Shown: piece by piece, positions 1 to 8,515 of the stretch | Position numbering within the stretch: position 1 is the first letter of the stretch | Layout of the letters: each line of letters begins with the position of its first letter | DNA from: JAXDMK01 sp963765955 | GTDB taxonomy: Bacteria; Actinomycetota; Acidimicrobiia; Acidimicrobiales; AC-14 | Direction of reading: 5' to 3' | DNA: 64,000 bases | Assembly (NCBI GenBank): GCA_963765955.1 | Contig: CAVXYA010000009.1 | Coordinates: forward strand, 310,001-374,000 | Program-made: the position numbers and the translations under genes | The notes under the pieces: generated by a model | The model's input: the letters and a program-made list of their open reading frames with translations, nothing else | What the model was told of the DNA's origin: nothing | The model's database searches: none

Positions 1-267
1 GAGCTGCTCGCCGGGGCCCGGGACGAGAAGCACCTCGACGACCTGCGGAGGCTCCTGGCGAGAGCCGAGCTGATCCCGACGGAGGCACGCGACTACGAGG
101 AGGCGGCTGCTCTCTACCGGACGTGCCGCCGCCGGGGAGAGACGGTCCGGCGAATGACCGACTGCCTTATCGCGGCGATCGCCATCCGCGCCGATGTCGC
201 CCTGCTGCACGCCGACGCCGACTTCGACGTGCTCGCCCGCCACACCCCCCTCCAGATCGCCGAGTGA
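1..267 (+). CDS. PIN-domain (VapC-type) toxin, C-terminal part
   Basis: The reading frame is open from the first base and ends in TGA at 265-267, leaving the last 88 residues of a protein truncated by the window edge. The segment DCLIAAIAIRADVALLHADA followed by DFDVLA is the usual C-terminal half of a PIN-domain ribonuclease, supplying acidic metal-binding residues. PIN toxins cleave RNA and normally pair with an upstream antitoxin, which would lie outside this window. The gene converges on arfB with a one-base gap. Family assignment is good; the target RNA and partner are unknown. Confidence 0.75.
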   Translation, partial: ELLAGARDEKHLDDLRRLLARAELIPTEARDYEEAAALYRTCRRRGETVRRMTDCLIAAIAIRADVALLHADADFDVLARHTPLQIAE

Positions 268-268
268 G

Positions 269-673
269 CTACTCCGACTCGGACGGCCGGCCGCGGAGGC
301 GTTTTCGCTCGCCGGTGCGGCGCTTGGCCTCCAGGCGGCGGGTCTTGGCGCCTTTGGACGGCCGGGTCGGCACCCGCGGCCGCTCGACCTTGAGGGCCTC
401 CCGAAGACGGGCGGCCAGCCGGTCGAGGGCGAGCTGGCGGTTGCGGAGCTGCGAGCGCTCGTCGTCGGCCACCACCCGCACCACCGGTCCCAGGCGTTCG
501 AGCAGGCGGGCCCGCTGGCGGGGACCGAGGGAGGGCGAGTTGGCGACGTCGAAGACGACCTCGGCCCGGGTGTTCGAGGTGTTGGCGTGCTGCCCGCCCG
601 GTCCACCGGACGCGGAGAAGCGCCATTCCAGCTCCGAGAGGGGGATCCGGCACGAGCGGCTCACGACCAGCAT
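269..673 (-). CDS. arfB: Alternative ribosome-rescue factor, peptidyl-tRNA hydrolase ArfB
   Basis: ArfB enters stalled ribosomes lacking a stop codon and hydrolyses the peptidyl-tRNA. The catalytic GPGGQ motif of class I release factors lies at residues 24-28, inside SASGGPGGQHANTSNTRAEV. The protein ends in a basic tail (KGAKTRRLEAKRR region), which in this family probes the empty mRNA channel. The frame is open to 784, but the ATG at 671-673 gives 134 residues, close to the usual ~140, and puts the GGQ at the normal distance from the N-terminus. The window also encodes the tmRNA/SmpB rescue route, so this would be the backup system. The short PIN gene converges on it. Confidence 0.9.
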   Translation of the reverse strand: MLVVSRSCRIPLSELEWRFSASGGPGGQHANTSNTRAEVVFDVANSPSLGPRQRARLLERLGPVVRVVADDERSQLRNRQLALDRLAARLREALKVERPRVPTRPSKGAKTRRLEAKRRTGERKRLRGRPSESE

Positions 674-803
674 CGGGACCCGACCGTACCGGCTGGTACC
701 ATTGGTCAGCGCTTGGGCGACCTGCCAGGCGCGTCCGCAATCGGCCATTCCCAGCGAAGATTCCTGGGGTGTGGCCGGGGACAAGGAAGATCACAGCGAG
801 CGT

Positions 804-1061
804 ATGCCCGACAAAACCGCCACCATCGGCGAGTACCGGCTTCACGAGACAGACACCGGCTCGCCCGAGGTCCAGATCGCGCTGCTCACCGAGCGGATCA
901 ACCACCTCACCGGCCACCTGAAGGACCACAAGAAAGACCATCACGGTCGGCGTGGGCTCCTGATGATGGTCGGCCGCCGTCGCCGCCTTCTCGACTACGT
1001 GAAGGCCAACGACGTCGAGCGCTACCGGGCGTTGATCGCCCGGCTCGGGCTGCGCCGGTAA
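804..1061 (+). CDS. rpsO: 30S ribosomal protein S15
   Basis: This 85-residue protein matches S15 over its full length, with the typical HETDTGSPEVQIALLTERI helix and the HGRRGLL...RRRLLDY region that binds 16S rRNA and helps assemble the 30S platform. The ATG at 804 follows a purine-rich GGAAGA at 784-789. S15 lies directly upstream of pnp, as in most bacteria, separated by a hairpin-rich 213-bp spacer that probably terminates or processes the message. The longer in-frame extension upstream overlaps arfB and does not look coding. Confidence 0.97.
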   Translation: MPDKTATIGEYRLHETDTGSPEVQIALLTERINHLTGHLKDHKKDHHGRRGLLMMVGRRRRLLDYVKANDVERYRALIARLGLRR

Positions 1062-1070
1062 TGCTCATGG

Positions 1071-1122
1071 GAGCGGCCCTTCGGGCCGCTCTCGCACCGT
1101 GAGGCGGCCCGCCGTGGGCCGC
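1071..1122 (+). terminator. Tandem GC-rich hairpins between rpsO and pnp
   Basis: Two perfect stem-loops lie ten bases after the rpsO stop. The first pairs GAGCGGCCC (1071-1079) with GGGCCGCTC (1083-1091) across a three-base loop. The second pairs GCGGCCC (1104-1110) with GGGCCGC (1116-1122). Neither is followed by a T-run, so they could be weak terminators or RNA-processing sites controlling the rpsO/pnp ratio. Structure in this spacer is common in other bacteria; which role applies here is inferred. Confidence 0.6.
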
Positions 1123-1274
1123 TCTCGTCATTTCGCAGCAAACAGTAGGGGCGACCGAGTCAGCTGCCAGTCGCCGGCTCCCCGGGCCGACATCGCCGTC
1201 CGGGTGGTCGACAACTGGGAACTGGCCGTCGCTCCGCACAGACCCTCGAACCAAGAGGAAAAGGAGCGACACAC

Positions 1275-3830
1275 ATGACGGAACCCGTTTCCGTTTCGTC
1301 CCCCGTGAGTGGGACCGACAAGACCATGTCCTTTCAGGCCGGCAAGCTGGCGCAGCTGGCCGACGGCGCGGTGCTGGCCCAGCTGGGCGACACCATGGTG
1401 CTCTGCACCGCCACCGCCTCCCGCAGCGTGCGCGAAGGGGTCGATTTCTTCCCCCTCACCGTCGACATCGAGGAGCGGATGTACGCCGCCGGCAAGATCC
1501 CCGGCTCGTTCTTCCGGCGGGAGGGCCGGGCCACCGACCAGGCCATCCTCACCTGCCGCCTGCTCGACCGGCCCCTGCGGCCCTCGTTCCCCGAGGGCTT
1601 CCGCAACGAGGTCCACATCGTGGGCACGATCCTCGGGGCCGACCAGGAGAACCCGCACGACGTGCTGGCCATCAACGGCGCCTCCGCCGCCCTGATGCTC
1701 TCCGGCATCCCCTTCGACGGGCCCATCGGCGCCGTCCGCATCGCCTACACATCCGCCGGCGAGTGGATCGCCCACCCCACCTACCAGGACGGCGACGAGT
1801 CGACGTTCGAGCTGGTCGTGGCCGGGCGGGCGTTGGAAGCCGACGATGATGGGGAGTACGACGTCGCCATCATGATGGTGGAGGCGGGCGGCACCGAGGA
1901 CGCCTGGCGCATCTACGAGGCGGGCGCCCCCAAGGTGACCGAGGAGGTCATCGCCCAGGGGCTCGAGTCGGCCAAGACCTGGATCCGGGAGGCCATCGAC
2001 CTGCAAAACGAGCTCGTCGAGAAGTTCGGCCAGAAGCCGCCGGTGCCCTACGTGCCCCAGGTCGACTACGCCGACGACGTGTTCGCCCGGGTGGCCGAGG
2101 TCGGCACCGAGCGCATCGCCGAGGCCAGCGCCATCTCCAGCAAGGCCGAGCGCAACCTGGCCACCGACGCCGCCATCGTCGCCATCAAGGACGAGCTGAA
2201 GGTCGAGTTCGAGGGCCGCGACAAGGAGATCAAGGCCGCCGTGCGGTCGCTCCAGAAGCAGATCGTGCGCAAGCGCATCGTCGACGACGGGCTGCGCATC
2301 GACGGTCGGGGCCCCACCGACATCCGGCCCCTGTCGGCCGAGGTCGGCTTCATCCCCACCGCCCACGGCTCGGGCCTCTTCCAGCGGGGCGAGACCCAGG
2401 TGCTGTCGGTGGCCACCCTGGGCATGCCCCGGATGGAGCAGATGCTCGACACCATCGGCATCGACGACTCCAAGCGCTACATGCACCACTACAACATGGC
2501 CCCCTTCGCCACCGGCGAGACCGGCTTCATGCGGGGCCCGAAGCGCCGGGAGATCGGCCACGGCCTGTTGGCCGAGCGGGCGCTCCTGCCCGTCGTCCCC
2601 CCGATCGAGGAGTTCCCCTACACGCTGCGGGTCGTCTCCGACTGCATGTCGTCCAACGGCTCCACGTCCATGGCGTCGGTGTGCGGGTCCACCCTGTCGC
2701 TGATGGACGCGGGTGTGCCCATCAAGGCGCCAGTCGCCGGCATCGCCATGGGCCTCGTCTTCGCCGAGGGCAAGTACACGACGTTGACCGACATCCTGGG
2801 GGCGGAGGACGCGTTCGGCGACATGGACTTCAAGGTGGCCGGCACGGCCGACTTCGTCACCGCCCTTCAGCTCGACACCAAGATCGCCGGCATCCCCGCC
2901 GACGTGCTGGGTGCCGCCCTGGCCCAGGCCTACGAGGCCCGGATGAAGGTGCTGGCGGTCATGACCGAGGCCATCGCCGAGCCTCGGGACGAGGTCAACG
3001 AGACCGCGCCCAAGATCATCAGCTTCGAGATCCCCATGGACAAGATCGGCGAGGTCATCGGGCCCAAGGGCAAGGTCATCAACGCCATGCAGCAGGAGAC
3101 GGGCGCCGACATCAACGTCGACGACGACGGCCAGGTGGGCACCGTCACCATCGGGTCCAAGGACGGGGCCGCCGTCACCGAGGCCCGTCGCCGGATCGAG
3201 CTGATCCTCGACCCGCCCCGGGCCAACGTGGGCGACGTCTACACCGGCAAGGTGGTCAACATCACCAAGTTCGGCGCCTTCGTCAACATCCTCCCCGGCC
3301 GCGACGGCCTGGTCCACATCTCCAAGCTGGGCCAGGGCAAGCGGGTCGAGCGGGTGGAGGACGTGGTCGCCCTCGGCGACGACATCGTCGTCCGGGTCGA
3401 CGATGTCGACCCCCAGGGCAAGGTCGCCCTCTCGCCCGTCGGCGAGAACGGCGAGTCCGCCCCCGCCAGCACCGGCTCCGACCGGCCTGATCGGGGCGAC
3501 CGTCCCGAGCGGGGTGACCGCGGTGACCGCGGTGACCGGGGTGACCGTGGAGACCGGCCCGAGCGCTCCGATCGTGGTGGCTTCGGCGGGGGCCCCGACC
3601 GGGCTCCCCGGGCCGAGGCGGCCCAGCCCGCGGCCGACTCCGCGGGACGCGAGTTCGTGTCCTTCGAGGAGGCGTTCGACTCCGAGGCCAAGTCCAAGTT
3701 CGGCGACCTGGGCCCGGCCGAGGTGGTCACCGGTGCCGGCGGCGCGGGCGACGGCGGAGGTCCCCGGCGCAACCGTGACCGTGACCGGCGCCGCAGCGGC
3801 GGCGGTGGCGGTGGCGGCGGCCGGAGGTAG
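1275..3830 (+). CDS. pnp: Polyribonucleotide nucleotidyltransferase (PNPase)
   Basis: PNPase degrades RNA 3' to 5' phosphorolytically, usually in the RNA degradosome. The 851-residue protein has two RNase PH domains (about residues 20-150 and 340-560), a KH domain near 578-640 with the GPKG loop, and an S1 domain near 650-720. The metal and phosphate site DILGAEDAFGDMDFKVAG lies at about 505-522. A 130-residue tail is rich in GDR repeats (RGDRGDRGDRGDRPERSDRG), probably disordered and RNA-binding. The ATG at 1275 follows AAGGAG at 1261-1266. It is followed after three bases by the M16 peptidase gene, so the two are probably translationally coupled. Confidence 0.97.
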   Translation: MTEPVSVSSPVSGTDKTMSFQAGKLAQLADGAVLAQLGDTMVLCTATASRSVREGVDFFPLTVDIEERMYAAGKIPGSFFRREGRATDQAILTCRLLDRPLRPSFPEGFRNEVHIVGTILGADQENPHDVLAINGASAALMLSGIPFDGPIGAVRIAYTSAGEWIAHPTYQDGDESTFELVVAGRALEADDDGEYDVAIMMVEAGGTEDAWRIYEAGAPKVTEEVIAQGLESAKTWIREAIDLQNELVEKFGQKPPVPYVPQVDYADDVFARVAEVGTERIAEASAISSKAERNLATDAAIVAIKDELKVEFEGRDKEIKAAVRSLQKQIVRKRIVDDGLRIDGRGPTDIRPLSAEVGFIPTAHGSGLFQRGETQVLSVATLGMPRMEQMLDTIGIDDSKRYMHHYNMAPFATGETGFMRGPKRREIGHGLLAERALLPVVPPIEEFPYTLRVVSDCMSSNGSTSMASVCGSTLSLMDAGVPIKAPVAGIAMGLVFAEGKYTTLTDILGAEDAFGDMDFKVAGTADFVTALQLDTKIAGIPADVLGAALAQAYEARMKVLAVMTEAIAEPRDEVNETAPKIISFEIPMDKIGEVIGPKGKVINAMQQETGADINVDDDGQVGTVTIGSKDGAAVTEARRRIELILDPPRANVGDVYTGKVVNITKFGAFVNILPGRDGLVHISKLGQGKRVERVEDVVALGDDIVVRVDDVDPQGKVALSPVGENGESAPASTGSDRPDRGDRPERGDRGDRGDRGDRGDRPERSDRGGFGGGPDRAPRAEAAQPAADSAGREFVSFEEAFDSEAKSKFGDLGPAEVVTGAGGAGDGGGPRRNRDRDRRRSGGGGGGGGRR

Positions 3831-3833
3831 TCG

Positions 3834-5081
3834 TTGATCCGGTCCACCCGTCTCGACAGCGGCCTCCAGGTCGTCACCGAGGCCATGCCCGACTCCCACT
3901 CCGCCACCCTGGGGTTCTGGGTCGACGCCGGCTCCCGTGACGAGACGCTCCCCGAATGGGGGGCGTCGCACTTCCTGGAGCACCTGCTTTTCAAGGGCAC
4001 CGACACCCGCAGCGCCAAGGACATCGCCGAGTCCATCGAGGCGGTGGGGGGCGACATGAACGCCTTCACCACCAAGGAGTACACCGCCTACTACACCCGC
4101 CTCCTCGACGAGGACGTCGAGCTCGGCCTCGACATCCTGTGCGACATCATGGACTCGCCCGCCTTCCGGGGTGACGAGGTCGACGCCGAGCGCCAGGTCA
4201 TCCTGGAAGAGATCAACATGCACGAGGACGAGCCGTCCGACCTGGTGCACGAGGTGTTCCACGAGGCCCTCTACCCCGGCCACCCGCTGGGGCGAGAGGT
4301 CCTGGGTGAGCGATCGACGATCACGGCGATGACGCCGGAGCAGATCCGCACCTACTTCGACACCCGGTACCGGCCGCCCAAGATGGTGGTGGCGGCCGCC
4401 GGCAACGTCGACCACGACCTGGTGACGGCCGGCATCCAGCGCCGCTACGGCGGCCGTCCGGGCGACGCCCCGGCGCGCATCGTGCCCAACCTGGCCCCGC
4501 CCGTGCCCTTGCGGGTGGTCCGTCGCAGCACGGAGCAGGCCCACCTGATCGTGGGCATGCGCTCGATCGACCGCACCGACGACGACCGCTTCGCCCTGGC
4601 CGTCCTCAACCAGATCGTGGGCGGGGGCATGTCGAGCCGGCTGTTCCAGGAGATCCGGGAGAAGCGGGGGCTGGTGTACTCGGTGTACTCCTACCGGGCC
4701 GCCTACCTGGAGACCGGGGCCTTCGCCGTCTACGCCGGCACCGCCCCCGGCCGAGCCCGCCAGGTGCTCGACATCATCGACACCGAGTTCGACAAGCTGC
4801 TGCAGGACGGCGTCACCGACCGGGAGCTGGCGGTGGCCAAGGGTGGCCTCAAGGGGTCGCTCACCCTCGGCCTGGAGGACTCGGCCGGCCGCATGAACCG
4901 GATCGGGCGCAGCCAGCTCATCCACGGCGAGGTCATGCCGTTCGAGGAGGTGGTGGCCCGCACCGAGGCGGTGGGCCACGACGACGTCCGCCGGGTCATC
5001 GACCGGGTGCTGGGCGCCGAGCGGGTGCTGGCCGTCGTCGGCCCCTTCGCCGAGGAAGACTTCGCCGAGCGCGTCGCCTGA
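3834..5081 (+). CDS. M16-family zinc metallopeptidase (PepR/processing-peptidase type)
   Basis: The 415-residue protein carries the inverted zinc motif HFLEH (residues 46-50, within HFLEHLLFKGT) and the downstream glutamate in AERQVILEEINMHED, diagnostic of M16 peptidases. The C-terminal half has the second M16-fold domain with GGGMSSRLFQEIREKRGLVY. It is predicted to be a cytosolic endopeptidase; the substrate is not known. The chosen start is TTG at 3834, preceded by GGAGG at the end of pnp. The gene lies directly after pnp, the arrangement found in many actinobacteria (pepR). Confidence 0.92.
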   Translation: MIRSTRLDSGLQVVTEAMPDSHSATLGFWVDAGSRDETLPEWGASHFLEHLLFKGTDTRSAKDIAESIEAVGGDMNAFTTKEYTAYYTRLLDEDVELGLDILCDIMDSPAFRGDEVDAERQVILEEINMHEDEPSDLVHEVFHEALYPGHPLGREVLGERSTITAMTPEQIRTYFDTRYRPPKMVVAAAGNVDHDLVTAGIQRRYGGRPGDAPARIVPNLAPPVPLRVVRRSTEQAHLIVGMRSIDRTDDDRFALAVLNQIVGGGMSSRLFQEIREKRGLVYSVYSYRAAYLETGAFAVYAGTAPGRARQVLDIIDTEFDKLLQDGVTDRELAVAKGGLKGSLTLGLEDSAGRMNRIGRSQLIHGEVMPFEEVVARTEAVGHDDVRRVIDRVLGAERVLAVVGPFAEEDFAERVA

Positions 5082-5093
5082 CACAGCCACTCG

Positions 5094-5206
5094 AACTGGT
5101 GACGGTCAACGACACATACGGGCTCTGCGTGTCACCGGTTGGCGATTCGCGACCCGCGAACTGGTGACGTTTCGGGGCGCTATGGCGCCCCTTCGTGTCA
5201 CCGGTT
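5094..5206. repeat. Two REP-like palindromic elements (AACTGGTGAC...GTCACCGGTT)
   Basis: Copy A runs from AACTGGTGAC (5094-5103) to GTCACCGGTT (5131-5140). Copy B runs from AACTGGTGAC (5159-5168) to GTCACCGGTT (5197-5206). In each the two ends are near-perfect inverted repeats with one G-T wobble, so both fold into hairpins. Copy B has a second internal palindrome, GGGGCGC/GCGCCCC, near 5174-5191. They fill the spacer between the M16 peptidase gene and dapB. A perfect copy is at 16338-16385, and a related direct-repeat cluster follows nrdJ at 58844. The layout matches bacterial REP elements, but no transposase is seen here. Confidence 0.75.
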
Positions 5207-5239
5207 CGGAGTGGCGGCGGGGCCGGTAGGGTCACCGAG

Positions 5240-6031
5240 GTGGCGATCAAGGTTGGTGTGTTCGGGGCCGGCGGGCGGATGGGGTCCACCGTGTGCCGGG
5301 CGGTGGTGGGCGACCCCGATCTGGAGCTGGTGGCCGGGGTCGACCCGCTGCACGCCGGGATCGACCTGCGCAAGGTCACGGGGGCCCCGATCGGTGGGCT
5401 GCAGATGTCCCCCGATGCCGATGCCATCTTGCAGGCGGGTGCCCAGGTGGCGGTGGACTTCACCCACGTGGACGCGGCCCGGGAGAACGTCGCCTGGTGC
5501 GCCGAGAAGGGCATCCACGCAGTGGTGGGTACCACCGGGTGGCTCCCGGAGGACTTCGCCTGGCTGGCGGAGACGTTCACCCGGAGCAACTGCTTCGTGG
5601 CGCCCAACTTCGCCATCGGGGCGGTGCTCATGATGCGCTTCGCCGAGCTGGCCGCCCCCTGGTTCGAGACGGCCGAGATCATCGAGCTTCACCACGACCA
5701 GAAGGTCGACGCCCCGTCGGGGACGGCCCTGCTCACCGCCGAGCGCATGGCCGCCAGCTCGTCGAACTGGTCCGAGGACCCGACCGAGCGCACGGTTGTC
5801 GAGGGGGCGAGGGGCGGCGCCGGGCCGGCGGGCATCCGGGTCCACTCCGTCCGCCTGCGGGGCCTGGTGGCCCACCAGGAGGTGCTGCTGGGCACCACCG
5901 GCCAGAGCCTGACCATCCGCCACGACTCCTACGACCGCGACTCGTTCATGCCCGGCGTCCTCCTGGCCGTCAAGGCGGTGGCCGACCACCCCGGGCTCAC
6001 CGTCGGCCTCGACCGCCTCCTCGACCTGTAG
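5240..6031 (+). CDS. dapB: 4-hydroxy-tetrahydrodipicolinate reductase
   Basis: DapB reduces the DapA product to tetrahydrodipicolinate with NAD(P)H, the second dedicated step of lysine and meso-diaminopimelate synthesis. The 263-residue protein starts with the nucleotide-binding loop VGVFGAGGRMGS. It then shows DFTHV, the GTTGW turn, APNFAIGAVLMM and the substrate-binding/catalytic segment ELHHDQKVDAPSGTAL. The frame is open to 5195, but GTG at 5240 starts just before the Rossmann strand and avoids the upstream repeat. It ends four bases from the convergent methylase gene. dapC, dapD, dapE and dapF lie elsewhere in this window. Confidence 0.95.
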   Translation: MAIKVGVFGAGGRMGSTVCRAVVGDPDLELVAGVDPLHAGIDLRKVTGAPIGGLQMSPDADAILQAGAQVAVDFTHVDAARENVAWCAEKGIHAVVGTTGWLPEDFAWLAETFTRSNCFVAPNFAIGAVLMMRFAELAAPWFETAEIIELHHDQKVDAPSGTALLTAERMAASSSNWSEDPTERTVVEGARGGAGPAGIRVHSVRLRGLVAHQEVLLGTTGQSLTIRHDSYDRDSFMPGVLLAVKAVADHPGLTVGLDRLLDL

Positions 6032-6035
6032 CGCC

Positions 6036-6929
6036 CTAGCGGTGGTCGGCCGCGGCCAGGTGGTGGAGGGCGACGGCCGCGGCCGTGGCCACGTTGAGGG
6101 AGTCGACGCCGAGGGCCATGGCGATCCGCACCCGGCGGTCGGCGGCGGACAGGGCGGCCGCCGACAGGCCGCCTCCCTCGGCCCCGACGAGCAGGGCCCG
6201 GCGAGGGTGTGCCGTCAAGGTGCGGAGGTCGTCGGCCGAGGCTGACGGCGTGAGGGCCACCACCTCGAAACCCTGGGACTGGAGGCCGGCGATGGCGCCG
6301 TGGGGCCAGTCGTGCATCCGGGCGAAGGGCATCCGCAGGACGTGGCCGGCCGACACCCGCACCGACCGGCGGTAGAGCGGGTCGCAGGTGGTGGGGTCGA
6401 GCAGGACGGCGTCGACGCCGAATGCGGCCGCGTTGCGGAAGAGCGATCCGAGGTTCTCGTTGTCCCCGACCCCCTCGACCAGCAACAGGCGGCGAGGCGC
6501 CAGAGAATCCGGACCGGCCGCCAGCACGGCCGGATCGGGGAGGGGGCGGCGGTCGGCGGCGGCCAACGCTCCCCGATGGAAGCGGAAGCCGGCGATGGCC
6601 TCCATCACCGGCTGGGTCGCCAGGTAGACCGGGGCGCCGATCTGGGCCAGGGTCAGGTCCCCGAGCACTGGCGCCAAGGCCCGCAGCCCGCGGTCGGTGA
6701 CCAGGAACGAGCGCACCCGGTACGGCGACCGGACCAGGTGCCCGATCACCACCGAGCCCTCGGCCACGAAGAACCCGCAGCCGCCCGCCGGATCGGCTGC
6801 CACGTCGCCGGGGCGTTCTACCCGTCGGCGGGCTTCAGCGTCGGAGAGCCCGACGTAGTCGGCCACCCGGGGGTCGGCCGGGTCGTCGATCGGCTCGACG
6901 GGATCGGCCGGGCCCTCTCGGTAGGTCAT
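6036..6929 (-). CDS. TrmH/SpoU-family RNA 2'-O-methyltransferase
   Basis: The 297-residue protein ends in a SPOUT methyltransferase domain with the three usual motifs: VEGVGDNENLGSLFRNAAAF, LLVGAEGGGLS and ALGVDSLNVATAAAVAL. These form the knotted SAM-binding site and hold the catalytic arginine. The N-terminal ~120 residues resemble the substrate-binding region of 23S rRNA and tRNA 2'-O-methylases. The precise RNA target cannot be read from sequence. ATG at 6927-6929 begins the frame; the gene faces dapB at its end and diverges from the DUF732-like gene across an AT-rich spacer. Confidence 0.88.
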   Translation of the reverse strand: MTYREGPADPVEPIDDPADPRVADYVGLSDAEARRRVERPGDVAADPAGGCGFFVAEGSVVIGHLVRSPYRVRSFLVTDRGLRALAPVLGDLTLAQIGAPVYLATQPVMEAIAGFRFHRGALAAADRRPLPDPAVLAAGPDSLAPRRLLLVEGVGDNENLGSLFRNAAAFGVDAVLLDPTTCDPLYRRSVRVSAGHVLRMPFARMHDWPHGAIAGLQSQGFEVVALTPSASADDLRTLTAHPRRALLVGAEGGGLSAAALSAADRRVRIAMALGVDSLNVATAAAVALHHLAAADHR

Positions 6930-7041
6930 TCGGACCAGTTTCCCAACGGATTCTCAACAGGCCTACAGGCTTCCGACGGATTAGCCGATCACTTAGTTAC
7001 ATTCAAAATCAATAAATCTTTACTTAAGAGAGCGAGGCGAG
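6930..7041. promoter_or_regulatory. AT-rich divergent spacer between trmH-like gene and DUF732-like gene
   Basis: This 112-base spacer holds one of the lowest-GC stretches in the window, about 6980-7032 (TTAGTTACATTCAAAATCAA and following). It separates two divergent genes and probably contains promoters for one or both. An AGCGAGG-like ribosome-binding site lies just before the ATG at 7042. No convincing paired -35/-10 elements could be fixed by eye. Confidence 0.4.
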
Positions 7042-7695
7042 ATGTTCTCCCGGAAGCAGCCAAATGTGGGGTTCCTGGCGTGGGCGGTGGCAGGCGTCGT
7101 GACGCTCGGCGTCGCGGTCGGCGCCAGTGCCGTCGTCCCCCAGCTGATCAGCTCCGAAGGACCGGAGGCCGTGGTGAGCGCCCAGGTCGACGCGCCGGCC
7201 GAGGTGCCGGCCGAGGCGGCCGCACCCGCCGCCGGCGCACCGGAGGCCGAGGTGGCGATCGTCGAGGAGATCATCGTCCCCGAGGTCAAGACGGTCGTGA
7301 CCTCCGCTCCCAAGAAGGCTTCGGCGCCCCAGGCCGTCGTGCAGGCCCCGGCTGCGGTCGAGGCCCCCGCACCGGTGATCGTGCCCCCGCCCCCGCCGGC
7401 TCCCGTTCTTGCCCCCCGCACCGTCCCCTCGGCCGCCCAGAGGCAGTCGGTGATCTCCACCATCAAGGGCCAGGTCCCGTTGCTGGCGCTGGTCTCGATC
7501 AGCCCGGCCCAGGTCGACGACATCGGCAACCAGGTCTGCACCGCCTTCGACCAGGGCAAGACGTTCGCCGAGGTCAAGGCCCTCGGCCTGGCCCAGGTGC
7601 CGGCCATCGTGACCATCCCCGCGGCCACCGCCGACTACGCAGTTCGGCAAGCAGTGGCCCTGTACTGCCCGGCCTACGCCTCGAAGCTCGTCTGA
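7042..7695 (+). CDS. Secreted or membrane-anchored Ala/Pro-rich protein with DUF732-like C-terminus
   Basis: The 217-residue protein starts with a short basic stretch and one hydrophobic helix (FLAWAVAGVVTLGVAVGASA), a signal anchor or uncleaved signal peptide. A long Ala/Pro/Val-rich linker (about residues 45-130) follows. The final ~80 residues hold two cysteines in a pattern like DUF732: DIGNQVCTAFDQGKTFAEVK ... AVRQAVALYCPAY. DUF732 proteins are small secreted actinobacterial proteins of unknown function, and the cysteines probably form a disulfide. The match is by pattern only. The gene is followed after 20 bases by the ABC exporter genes and could share their transcript. Confidence 0.65.
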   Translation: MFSRKQPNVGFLAWAVAGVVTLGVAVGASAVVPQLISSEGPEAVVSAQVDAPAEVPAEAAAPAAGAPEAEVAIVEEIIVPEVKTVVTSAPKKASAPQAVVQAPAAVEAPAPVIVPPPPPAPVLAPRTVPSAAQRQSVISTIKGQVPLLALVSISPAQVDDIGNQVCTAFDQGKTFAEVKALGLAQVPAIVTIPAATADYAVRQAVALYCPAYASKLV

Positions 7696-7715
7696 GAATC
7701 GGGAGCCTGACGACC

Positions 7716-8511
7716 ATGACGATGCTGATGCCCAACCCCCAGCGGACCATCCGCGAGGAGCCCGTTCTCCGGCTCCTGGAGGGCGCCCCGGCGGCGGCCC
7801 GGGTGGAGGACGCGACCAAGATCTACGGACGGACCGGGACCTCGGTCCGGGCCCTCGACGGGGTCGACCTGAAGATCGCGCAGGGCGAGTTCACCGCCAT
7901 CATGGGCCCGTCGGGCTCCGGGAAGTCCACCCTCCTCCACTGCCTGGCCGGCCTCGACACGCCTCACGTTCGGTCGGGTGTACATCGGCGACACCGAGCT
8001 CGGCTCGCTCAACGACAAGCGCCTCACCCGCCTGCGCCGCGACCGCATCGGCTTCGTCTTCCAGGCCTTCAACCTGCTCCCCACGCTGACCGCGGAGGAG
8101 AACATCACCCTGCCGCTGGCCCTGGCCGGCAAGAAGCCGGACAAGGAGTGGTTCGACCGCATCGTCGACGTCATCGGCCTCCGCGACCGGCTCCACCACC
8201 GCCCCCACGAGCTGTCGGGCGGCCAGCAGCAACGGGTGGCGGCGGCCCGGGCCCTCGTCACCCGGCCCGAGATCATCTTCGCCGACGAGCCCACCGGAAA
8301 CCTCGACTCCCGGGCCGGGGCCGACCTGCTCGGGTTCCTGCGGCTGGCGGTGGACGAGTTCGGCCAGACCATCGTCATGGTCACCCACGACCCGGTGGCG
8401 GCGGCCGCCTCCGACCGCATCGTGTTCCTCAAGGACGGGCGGGTGGTCGACGAGATGCACGATCCGACGGCCGACCGGGCCATCGACCACATGAAGCGCC
8501 TCGGGCGCTGA
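7716..8511 (+). CDS. LolD/MacB-type ABC transporter ATP-binding protein (frameshifted)
   Basis: It energises the FtsX-type permease encoded next. The first part (7716 to about 7963) contains Walker A GPSGSGKST in the LHCLAGLD context. The second part, in the next frame, has the Q-loop FQAFNLLP, the signature LSGGQQQRVAAARAL, Walker B IIFADEPTGNLD and the H-loop VTHDP. Removing one base, most simply T at 7964, restores DTPTFGRVYIGDTEL and a normal 264-residue protein. The same kind of one-base excess occurs in the downstream permease. This is either an assembly indel or a recently inactivated gene; indel error is more likely. Confidence 0.85.
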
Positions 8512-8515
8512 CCCG

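Noticed and set aside
1128..5090. Very long minus-strand frame opposite pnp and the M16 peptidase gene
   Set aside because: It is a codon-position shadow of strongly supported plus-strand genes; its composition (Val/Gly/Asp/His-rich) is typical of such shadows in G+C-rich DNA.
7964..7980. Programmed +1 frameshifting in the ABC ATPase gene
   Set aside because: No slippery sequence or internal Shine-Dalgarno is evident, and similar one-base breaks occur in many unrelated genes, which points to indel errors.
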